Positions 1-5,702 of a DNA stretch of 11,111 nt are shown here, piece by piece. The notes beneath the pieces were generated by a model. The model made no database searches, had not been told where the DNA came from, and saw only the letters and a list, made by a program, of their open reading frames with translations. Position 1 is the first letter of the stretch; each line of letters opens with the position of its first letter. Location of the stretch: positions 1 to 11,111 of the forward strand of contig CAMZLX010000098.1 of assembly GCA_947311795.1 (NCBI GenBank), written 5' to 3'. The position numbers and the translations under genes are program-made. This DNA is from an uncultured Zetaproteobacteria bacterium. Its GTDB lineage: Bacteria; Pseudomonadota; Zetaproteobacteria; Mariprofundales; Mariprofundaceae.

Positions 1-99
1 TTGGATGGTGATGATTGGGATAGTTTGCATCAACGCATCCAAGAGAAAGAGCATGAAATTTATCCCTTGGTGATACATCGTTTGTTAGATGACACTTGA
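1..99 (+). CDS. purN: Phosphoribosylglycinamide formyltransferase, C-terminal end (partial)
   Basis: Only the last 32 codons and the TGA stop are in the window; the start lies to the left. The visible tail includes QEKEHEIYPLVIHRL. It matches the C-terminal helix of PurN, where E. coli has a very similar QEHAIYPLVISWF segment. PurN is the cytoplasmic enzyme of de novo purine synthesis that transfers a formyl group from 10-formyl-THF to GAR, giving FGAR. The protein stops shortly after the conserved helix, with a shorter tail than in E. coli. No terminator is visible in the 63 bases before the next gene, so read-through into the exported-protein genes is possible. The family call is strong for such a short piece; the catalytic residues are outside the window. 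Confidence 0.87.
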   Translation: MDGDDWDSLHQRIQEKEHEIYPLVIHRLLDDT

Positions 100-162
100 T
101 TTTATATAAACTTTTGTGTAGCAACAGTCTTCCGCCTTGGGAAAAAGGGGGAGGAGCGTGTT

Positions 163-444
163 ATGAAGAAATATGTTTTGATATTTACGATGATGGTGTT
201 TTCTGTTTCAATGTTGGGTGCGTCTTATGCTTTGGTGCCGCCTGTTCAAGCTGCAGATCATAATATGGCTCAGGTGCAATTGATTTTGAAAAAGTTACGC
301 AGCTCTATGGCGAATATGAAAGATTTTGATGAGCTAGAAGAGGCTGGCATGGATAAAACGGATGTTGACCGCCTGCGCAAAGCTATGAAAGGAAAAATTA
401 AACAAATGACATCGGATGCTGTTGATTTGATTCGTGTTTTATAA
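163..444 (+). CDS. Small exported helical protein, function unknown
   Basis: This 93-residue protein begins with a clear signal peptide: Lys-Lys at 2-3, a hydrophobic core at about 5-24, and a likely cleavage after VQA (about residue 30). The mature part is only about 60 residues. It is charged and looks fully helical, with QLILKKLRSSM, then DELEEAGMDKTDVDRLRKAMK, then a final hydrophobic VDLIRVL. There are no cysteines and no recognisable domain. The start is supported by a purine-rich ribosome binding site (GGGGGAGGAG) at 147-156, 6 bases before the ATG. It lies 63 bases after purN and 23 bases before a second exported protein on the same strand, so the two are probably co-transcribed. I do not recognise the family. 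A periplasmic location is inferred from the signal peptide. Confidence 0.75.
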   Translation: MKKYVLIFTMMVFSVSMLGASYALVPPVQAADHNMAQVQLILKKLRSSMANMKDFDELEEAGMDKTDVDRLRKAMKGKIKQMTSDAVDLIRVL

Positions 445-467
445 AAAAGAAGCAAGAGAGGAAGGGG

Positions 468-980
468 ATGATAAAGATTGTATTGTTGGCGACTGCGTTG
501 TTGCTTCCAAGTTTAAGTGTTGCTGGGGAAGTTAGAAATGTGAACTTTGCAGCATTTCAAGCTGTGGATAAAGACTTTGAGTTTGAACCTGTTGTGCCAG
601 GCACATTCAGCGACTTTATTTCAGGTATGGAAGGCTCAAAGATTTTAGCTATGGTACATACCGCAGATGCAATAAGTGGTGATGTGATTACCATGCAAAC
701 CAGTGTCTTGCGTGATGATGAAGGAAGCCTTGGTGATTTCGGTGTGGATTGCCAGCTCAGTTTTAAGGTTGATGGCGAAGGTGATGAAGCGGGATATTTG
801 CTGGGTGGTGTTTGCCGCATTATCCAAGTGGGAAGAGGTAAAAATATTCGGACATCTGTTATTATTCCTCATGCAAACATTCCCGACACATCACAAGGTT
901 TTGAAGGTTGGATCATGTTGGATGAAGATGAAGGTTCTGGCATTGCATTTTATGCCAATGTGAGTGTAGAAAAGCACTAA
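468..980 (+). CDS. Exported protein with one cysteine pair, function unknown
   Basis: This 170-residue protein has a short signal peptide: Lys at 3, a hydrophobic core LLATALLLPSL, and probable cleavage after VAG near residue 20. The mature part is acidic and looks beta-rich. It contains just two cysteines (C95 and C116), which could form one disulfide in the periplasm. The C-terminal stretch GWIMLDEDEGSGIAFYANVSVE looks like the last strands of a beta fold. A strong ribosome binding site (GAGGAAGGGG) lies directly before the ATG at 458-467. It follows the small exported gene by 23 bases and is closed by an intrinsic terminator at 1005-1034, so it is the last gene of a purN-side transcript. 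I do not recognise the family. The pairing with the preceding exported gene suggests a shared envelope role, but nothing shows which. Confidence 0.75.
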   Translation: MIKIVLLATALLLPSLSVAGEVRNVNFAAFQAVDKDFEFEPVVPGTFSDFISGMEGSKILAMVHTADAISGDVITMQTSVLRDDEGSLGDFGVDCQLSFKVDGEGDEAGYLLGGVCRIIQVGRGKNIRTSVIIPHANIPDTSQGFEGWIMLDEDEGSGIAFYANVSVEKH

Positions 981-1004
981 ACAATTTATATGTATCACGA
1001 AGAC

Positions 1005-1034
1005 GGGGGTGAGCGAAAGCTTGCCCCCTTTTTT
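1005..1034 (+). terminator. Intrinsic terminator after the exported-protein genes
   Basis: A 10-bp stem (GGGGGTGAGC against GCTTGCCCCC, with two G-T wobble pairs) closes on a GAAA tetraloop at 1015-1018. It is followed by six T residues at 1029-1034. The position, 25 bases after the stop of the 170-residue gene, fits a terminator for the + strand. Read on the other strand the hairpin is followed by GTCTTCGTG, not a T run. It is therefore not a convincing terminator for mnmE, which ends at 1043. Confidence 0.88.
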
Positions 1035-1042
1035 GTGGCTAT

Positions 1043-2419
1043 TTATTTGCCAATGCAGAATTCTGAAAAGACTTTGTCCAAAATAAATTCCACATCACCA
1101 ATACCAAGAATTTCGCCCAAGGTTGACCATGCTCTACGCCATTCCATAGCCGTTAAATCAATCATCTCTTCGCGTCCAAGCATGGTTAAACCTGCTTGAA
1201 TATGGGCGAGCGATGTTTCAAGTGCTGCTCTATGCCGTGAGGATGTGACCATGGCAGCTTCATCCGCCAAATCTATATCGCCAAGCATCGTTGCCATGTT
1301 TTTTAATAACGTGGTCAAACCCTGCTCTTGCTTGATGGATAAAGGTAAAAAGTCTTTGGTATCTACACCATCAACTTTATCCATTTTGTTCATGATTTTT
1401 AATTGGATGTTTAATTCACCAAAATGAATTTCAGAGTTCCAAGTTTCTGGACGAGTGGCATCAGCAACAAATATGATTAAATCAGCCGTTTCTGCAGCAG
1501 ATTTGGCGCGTTTTACACCCTCTTGCTCCACCACATCATCTGACGTCCTTAATCCTGCGGTGTCCACCAAACGAATAGGAATACCATTAACTTCAAAATC
1601 AACTTCTAGGGTGTCCCGCGTGGTGCCTGCAATATCGGTGACAATAGCCCTATCACGACCAGACAAGGCATTGAGCAAGCTTGATTTACCAACGTTTGGC
1701 TCACCAACAATAGCCACGGTTGCACCTTCAAATAAACGCTCACCAAGTTTGCTGTTGAGCTGATGCTGAATGGGTGCGATGAGCTCGGCTTCAACACGAT
1801 TGCGAAGTTGGTCGTAGAACAACGCTGGCACTTCATCTTCGGGAAAATCCAAACATGCTTCCACATGCGCCACCACGGATGTTAAGTCATCCATGTATTG
1901 AGATATACGGCGACCAAATGCGCCATCAAGTTGTTTTTGGGCTTGTTTGGCGGCTCGGAGTGTGGCGGCATCAATACATGCCACCACGGCTTCAGCTTGC
2001 GATAAATTAATCTTGCCATGTTCCACTGCACGGCGGGTAAATTCACCTGCCTCAGCAGGTCTCGCACCAAGCTCAAGTGTGCGCTCAAATAAGGCTTTGA
2101 GCAGCATAGGGCTACCATGGGCTTGAAGTTCCACGGTATCTTCGCCTGTGTAGGATTGTTCGCCCTTAAAATAGATGGTTAAACCATGGTCTATGGTTTC
2201 ACCTTGCTCATCATACCAATGATGAAAATGCGCATACCGTGGTGTGAAGGATTTATCGCGTTGGCAGAGCTTTAAGGCAATGTCAGCCGCTTGAGAACCC
2301 GATAAACGAATAATACCAATGCCGCCTCGTCCATTTGGGGTAGCAATCGCACTAATAGTATCGGGTGTATGCCCAGTGGCACCACTCTGTGTTACGCGTC
2401 GTTCATTTGGAGCTTCCAA
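1043..2419 (-). CDS. mnmE: tRNA modification GTPase MnmE (TrmE)
   Basis: The 458-residue length is normal for MnmE, which works with MnmG to put the cmnm5 or nm5 group on wobble uridine 34 of several tRNAs. The N-terminal folate-binding domain begins at DTISAIATPNGRGGIGIIRLSG (about 20-41). The GTPase domain shows GEPNVGKSS (239-247), TTRDT (266-270), DTAG (286-289) and NKMD (344-347). The protein ends in the diagnostic FCIGK with the conserved cysteine. No ATG is in frame before the conserved N-terminus. The best start is TTG at 2419, preceded by AGGAGAG at 2430-2424 with normal spacing. This gives about 18 residues before the conserved part. An ATG two bases before the TTG is out of frame and stops after six codons. 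It lies 60 bases after yidC, the usual last position in this operon. Confidence 0.96.
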   Translation of the reverse strand: MEAPNERRVTQSGATGHTPDTISAIATPNGRGGIGIIRLSGSQAADIALKLCQRDKSFTPRYAHFHHWYDEQGETIDHGLTIYFKGEQSYTGEDTVELQAHGSPMLLKALFERTLELGARPAEAGEFTRRAVEHGKINLSQAEAVVACIDAATLRAAKQAQKQLDGAFGRRISQYMDDLTSVVAHVEACLDFPEDEVPALFYDQLRNRVEAELIAPIQHQLNSKLGERLFEGATVAIVGEPNVGKSSLLNALSGRDRAIVTDIAGTTRDTLEVDFEVNGIPIRLVDTAGLRTSDDVVEQEGVKRAKSAAETADLIIFVADATRPETWNSEIHFGELNIQLKIMNKMDKVDGVDTKDFLPLSIKQEQGLTTLLKNMATMLGDIDLADEAAMVTSSRHRAALETSLAHIQAGLTMLGREEMIDLTAMEWRRAWSTLGEILGIGDVEFILDKVFSEFCIGK

Positions 2420-2429
2420 ACATCTCTCC

Positions 2430-2459
2430 TTGTGCCGTGATTGGTACCATTGGGCACAA
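2430..2459 (-). promoter_or_regulatory. Hairpin next to the mnmE ribosome binding site
   Basis: Between yidC and mnmE the - strand can fold 7 bp of TTGTGCC against GGCACAA (2459-2453 with 2436-2430). Inside the loop lies the perfect 8-bp palindrome TGGTACCA (2442-2449). The 3' arm abuts the AGGAG of mnmE. No T run follows, so it is not an intrinsic terminator. It could be an RNA processing or translation-control structure. The function is inferred; only the pairing is seen. Confidence 0.4.
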
Positions 2460-2479
2460 CACCTTATGTTAGGTCGCTA

Positions 2480-4075
2480 TCAGTCAACATTCATGCTTTT
2501 CATCACCAAACGTTGCTGGATGATGGATAGGATGTTGTTCACAACCCAGTACAAGACCAAACCTGCAGGGAAGAATAAGAACATAGCCGTCATGAATAAC
2601 GGTAAGAACTTCATGACCTTGGCTTGGATAGGGTCAGTTGGTGCAGGGTTAAGCTGCATTTGAATGAACATGGATATACCCATAAGCACGGGTAGAATGA
2701 AATATGGATCTTGCACGGACATATCTTGAATCCAACCATAAAAAGGTGCTTGACGTAGCTCAATGGAAATCAACAACACTTTATACAAGGCAAAGAAAAC
2801 AGGCATTTGCATCAGAATGGGTAAACAGCCACCCAATGGGTTGACCTTGTTCTTTTTATACAATGCCATCACTTCTTGTCCCATTTTGGCACGGTCATCA
2901 CCATAGCGGTCTTTAAGTTTTGCCATTTCGGGTTGCAGCTTGCGCATTTTCGCCATGGAGCGATACCCACTTTGGGTAGGCACAAACAACAAGGCTTTAA
3001 GCGATAGTACCATCAAAATAATAATCAAACCGTAATTAGGGATATATTGGTGCAACCAGAGCATGACTTCATGCAAGGGTTTAGCAATCACAGTGAACCA
3101 GCCAAAATCAACTGCGCGCTCAAGACCAACACCCAGCTTTTCAAGCGCAGGTACAGATTTAGGGCCGACAAAGATATTATTCTCAAACACCATGTCACCG
3201 TTATCGATTACGCCATCATGAATCAGACCCGCTTGGTAGGCTCTGCCATCACCTTTGAAATAATAGCGGTAGTGCTCTTCTTGATTGGTGCCATAGATGG
3301 TATTCATGAAGTAGCGGGTCATCATACCTGTCCAACCGCCCACGGATGCAAACTTCATTTCACTGGTTTCATCCAAGTCATCATAGGTCACTTCGGTTAA
3401 GTCACCATTGAATAAACCAATTGGACCGTCATGTTCGTTGTAGTTTTTTGTTGCGGCTTCAACAGGATTTTTTTCAACCACTTGAAGGTATAATTTTAGC
3501 CCTGCACCACCTTTGATGCGGTCTTGCGTGCTCAACACGTAAGAGCCATCTTCTAAAGTATAAGTGCGTTGCCAGATATAACCATCACTCAATTTCCCTT
3601 CGAGTTTTGCAACGGTTACGCCATTGCTTTGTTCAAGTGATACCAGTTTAAAAGGTTCAACCAGTTTTTGCGTGAGTACACCACTGTTGATATAGGCTTG
3701 ATGAAACTCATCCTGCATGAGAAGTTTAATTTTCTCAGGGTTATCCAAAGCTTGTTGGTATTGAAGCAGCGTGGCTTCAGTTAACCAACCGCGCGCATTG
3801 ATTTTAAGGGATAATACATCATTGCCAAATTCAGCTACAGTGTTGGTTGCCAATACCTCTTTGCTTGCTGCAGGTTTACTGACTACCGCTTGGGTATCGG
3901 TTGTTGTTTGCGCCATATCGGTGTGTGGGGTGGTCGCATGTTCGGCATCAGTGGGTGCTGCTACATCATGTTGAGTGACGGGTTTTACGATTTCTTGTTG
4001 CGGGAACATCCAACCCCATGCCATGAGAACAAACATGGAAAGTGCAAATGCTAGAATAAGATTTTTGTTGTCCAT
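2480..4075 (-). CDS. yidC: Membrane protein insertase YidC
   Basis: This 531-residue protein has the Gram-negative YidC layout. A first membrane segment covers residues 5-24 (NLILAFALSMFVLMAWGW). A Thr/Ala/His-rich linker runs to about 80 and the periplasmic P1 domain to about 330. The conserved five-helix insertase core occupies about 345-525. Core landmarks include YRSMAKMRKLQPEMAKLKDRYG, NPLGGCLPILMQMPVFFALY, ELRQAPF and FPAGLVLYWVVNN. The arginine of KMR (378) lies where the hydrophilic-groove arginine of E. coli YidC is found. YidC inserts inner-membrane proteins, alone or with SecYEG. A short ribosome binding site (AGGA) precedes the ATG. It lies 44 bases after yidD and 60 bases before mnmE, all on one strand. 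The positively charged C-terminal tail typical of ribosome-binding YidC proteins is short here (RLVMKSMNVD). Confidence 0.97.
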   Translation of the reverse strand: MDNKNLILAFALSMFVLMAWGWMFPQQEIVKPVTQHDVAAPTDAEHATTPHTDMAQTTTDTQAVVSKPAASKEVLATNTVAEFGNDVLSLKINARGWLTEATLLQYQQALDNPEKIKLLMQDEFHQAYINSGVLTQKLVEPFKLVSLEQSNGVTVAKLEGKLSDGYIWQRTYTLEDGSYVLSTQDRIKGGAGLKLYLQVVEKNPVEAATKNYNEHDGPIGLFNGDLTEVTYDDLDETSEMKFASVGGWTGMMTRYFMNTIYGTNQEEHYRYYFKGDGRAYQAGLIHDGVIDNGDMVFENNIFVGPKSVPALEKLGVGLERAVDFGWFTVIAKPLHEVMLWLHQYIPNYGLIIILMVLSLKALLFVPTQSGYRSMAKMRKLQPEMAKLKDRYGDDRAKMGQEVMALYKKNKVNPLGGCLPILMQMPVFFALYKVLLISIELRQAPFYGWIQDMSVQDPYFILPVLMGISMFIQMQLNPAPTDPIQAKVMKFLPLFMTAMFLFFPAGLVLYWVVNNILSIIQQRLVMKSMNVD

Positions 4076-4119
4076 TGGGTAAATCCTGTATGTTTAAATG
4101 TGTTCAAAAAGGTTGCTGT

Positions 4120-4332
4120 TTAGGGCAGCGGGTCGTAACCATGACATGATGAGAAAGGATGGCAACGTAGAATACGTTTGAGGGCTAACCAACCACCCTT
4201 GATAGCACCATATTTTTGCAACGCTTCAATCGCATATTCCGAACATGTGGGCATAAAGCGGCAGCGCGAAGGCAGCATGGGTGAAATCACATAGCGGTAA
4301 AATTGTACCAACTTAATCAGCAGCCAAGACAT
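4120..4332 (-). CDS. yidD: Membrane protein insertion efficiency factor YidD
   Basis: This 70-residue protein has the YidD signature throughout: an amphipathic N-terminus MSWLLIKLVQFYRYVISP, then CRFMPTCSEYAIEALQKYGAIKG, then a GWLALKRILRCHPF block and a final GYDPLP. The three conserved cysteine positions of the family (RCRF, PTCS, LRCHP) are present, plus one more near the C-terminus. YidD is a small inner-membrane-associated protein that helps YidC-dependent insertion. The ATG follows the rnpA TGA after one base, so it is probably translationally coupled. Length and operon position are exactly those expected. Confidence 0.96.
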   Translation of the reverse strand: MSWLLIKLVQFYRYVISPMLPSRCRFMPTCSEYAIEALQKYGAIKGGWLALKRILRCHPFSSCHGYDPLP

Positions 4333-4333
4333 A

Positions 4334-4669
4334 TCAGCAGCGCTTCATCAGGCTATCAAAGCAAGCTTTCATGCCTTGCTCGGAAACCTGTTCATCTTGA
4401 AGTTGTGGGGTGGGTATGGCAAGAATATCAAGCGCTTGATTACGAATGTGATGTTGGCGGAATGCGCTTCTTAAACAGCGTTTGAGCCGATTACGTTGCA
4501 CGGCATTGCCATATTTTGTAGAAACAGCAAGCCCCAAACGTGCATGATGGCAAGCATTTGGGGCTACTATTAAATTCAATCCGAAAACTCTAAAACGTTT
4601 ACCTTGTTTCATACGCGCAAAATCAGCTTTACTGATTAAACGGAATTCACGAGGAAAATCTGTGTTTAT
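4334..4669 (-). CDS. rnpA: Ribonuclease P protein component, probable AUA start
   Basis: RnpA binds the RNase P RNA and helps it cut the 5' leader of pre-tRNAs. The signature RNRLKR lies at residues 59-64 of the form given here, inside GNAVQRNRLKRCLRSAFR. The first ATG in frame is at 4612. Starting there would drop NTDFPREFRLISKADFAR, which matches the family N-terminus (E. coli has FPRELRLLTPSQF). The open frame runs upstream to a stop at 4706-4708, with no ATG, GTG or TTG beyond 4612. The best candidate is ATA at 4669-4667, which overlaps the rpmH stop as ATAA, like the common ATGA coupling. It gives 111 residues, a usual length. ATC at 4675 is an alternative, and a sequence error is possible. 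If only ordinary starts are allowed, the gene is 4334-4612. Confidence 0.88.
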   Translation of the reverse strand: MNTDFPREFRLISKADFARMKQGKRFRVFGLNLIVAPNACHHARLGLAVSTKYGNAVQRNRLKRCLRSAFRQHHIRNQALDILAIPTPQLQDEQVSEQGMKACFDSLMKRC

Positions 4670-4800
4670 GCAGATAGACGCTTGCGGCCTTTGGCGCGAC
4701 GACGGTTAAGCACTGCGCGACCACCACGGGTTGCCATGCGGGCACGGAAACCACATGTGCGAGCGCGACGAATACGACTTGGTTTATATGTAAAACTCAT
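4666..4800 (-). CDS. rpmH: 50S ribosomal protein L34
   Basis: This 44-residue protein reads MSFTYKPSRIRRARTCGF at the start and RRRAKGRKRLSA at the end. That is the near-invariant L34 pattern (K-P-S..R.R..GFR.RM.T..GR.VL..RR.KGR..L). L34 binds 23S rRNA in the large subunit. The ATG is preceded by AGGAG at 4811-4807 with six bases of spacing. The stop TAA at 4668-4666 overlaps the proposed ATA start of rnpA. The N-terminal MSFTYKPSRIRRAR differs from the common MKRTYQPS form but keeps the same core. It is the first gene of the rpmH-rnpA-yidD-yidC-mnmE operon. No dnaA is seen next to it; the neighbour on the far side is an unrelated lipoprotein gene. Confidence 0.97.
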   Translation of the reverse strand: MSFTYKPSRIRRARTCGFRARMATRGGRAVLNRRRAKGRKRLSA

Positions 4801-4833
4801 TTGAGACTCCTGCTATCTTGAAAAAGGATGCGC

Positions 4834-4861
4834 ATCATAATCGGACAGTATGGACTGTCAA
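4834..4861 (-). promoter_or_regulatory. Sigma70 promoter of the rpmH operon
   Basis: On the - strand a perfect TTGACA (4861-4856) is followed by 16 bases and TATGAT (4839-4834). Transcription should start near 4827. That leaves a leader of about 27 bases with an AGGAG ribosome binding site before the rpmH ATG. A 6-bp dyad, GACAGT-ATGG-ACTGTC (4844-4859), covers part of the -35 box and spacer. A repressor site is possible but not shown. Confidence 0.82.
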
Positions 4862-4906
4862 TGCTTGTGTTGAACTATCAATGTAGCATAAAGACAAAGA
4901 GACTAT

Positions 4907-4974
4907 TGTCATTTCGACCAAGCGAAAGCGCGTGGAGAAATCTCTGAGATGTCTCGACTATGCTCGACATGACA
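4907..4974. repeat. REP-like imperfect palindrome between genes
   Basis: The outer arms pair TGTCATTTCGA (4907-4917) with TCGACATGACA (4964-4974), one mismatch. The inner arms pair GAGAAATCTC with GAGATGTCTC around one base. The theme of a CATTTCGA-type end with an inner GAGAAATCTC block resembles extragenic palindromes I know from many bacterial genomes. Shorter GACAG/CTGTC pairings continue to about 4995. It sits between the end of the DUF2459 gene and the rpmH promoter, where it may stop or stabilise transcripts. Only one copy is in the window, so the repeat status is inferred from its form. Confidence 0.65.
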
Positions 4975-5024
4975 GATTCTGTCCGAGGTGACAGGAAATT
5001 CTATTTTGGGTTAACATATTTGAG

Positions 5025-5702
5025 TTAATGTGGCTTAGATGGGCACTTATTCACTTGTTGAGGCATTGCCCCTTGCAGATAACGCCAAACATTCCCCGAT
5101 GTTGGATTAAATAATGGATAAATATCAAAGCCAGCGCTGGCTAAACCTTTGGCTGTCCATGTGTTGCAGGTGTTTAGAAAATAATAGTCACCCACAGACC
5201 TATAAAACTGGCTGTTGGCACCATCATCAATGGCGGTGGGTATAATATCACCCTGTGAATCACGTTCAAAACTATGGCTGATATAGGTTAGCAGGGTTTG
5301 GTATGCGCTGTCTGCCAAACATAACAATGCCAACTCCTGCTTGGGATAAGTTTGCTGCGGAGATTGGCTTAAGCTTACGATGTGCAGCACAGGATTGGTG
5401 GGCAATATAATGGCATAGGTTGATGCCCAGAATGTTGTTTCATCCGCTTGATATACGGTTTCATCACCCCAACCAATGGATATATATGCAGTGTTTGGAA
5501 AGCGCTTTTTTAAAGCAGGGATGTGGCTTTGTAGGTCGTGGGCAGGGATTAACCATGCGGTGTGCCAACCATGATGATGAATATAGGTTTCGTGAACAGG
5601 TTGTTTTTGTATGTCATTGCGCTGTACGGCATAAGGTTTGTGTGAGCAGGCAGCCATGAGTAGCGATAAAACAAGAATGATAGTGCGCATGGCAACGCAC
5701 AT
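5025..5702 (-). CDS. DUF2459-family lipoprotein
   Basis: The protein has an N-terminal signal ending in a lipobox (LLMAAC, Cys at residue 19), so it should be lipid-anchored in the envelope. The rest matches the DUF2459 / TIGR02117 family as I know it. Landmarks are HHGWHTAWLIP near the start, FPNTAYISIGWGDETVYQ in the middle, and YYFLNTCNTWTAKGLASAGFDI near the end. The last has a conserved N-T-C-N-x-W pattern that might be an active site. No function is established to my knowledge. The start at ATG 5702 overlaps the TAA of the kinase gene as TAATG, which points to coupling. A second ATG at 5690 would give an almost equal protein. Nothing supports an ORF start further upstream inside the kinase gene. 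The coupling ties the lipoprotein to the phosphatase/kinase and FNT channel. Confidence 0.82.
   Translation of the reverse strand: MCVAMRTIILVLSLLMAACSHKPYAVQRNDIQKQPVHETYIHHHGWHTAWLIPAHDLQSHIPALKKRFPNTAYISIGWGDETVYQADETTFWASTYAIILPTNPVLHIVSLSQSPQQTYPKQELALLCLADSAYQTLLTYISHSFERDSQGDIIPTAIDDGANSQFYRSVGDYYFLNTCNTWTAKGLASAGFDIYPLFNPTSGNVWRYLQGAMPQQVNKCPSKPH

Noticed and set aside
1005..1034. The same hairpin as a terminator for mnmE
   Set aside because: On the - strand it is not followed by a T run.
4843..4851. GGACAGTAT is shared by the rpmH promoter and the element end (GGGGACAGTATAC)
   Set aside because: Nine bases without the rest of the 25-bp repeat; the surrounding sequence differs. Probably chance.
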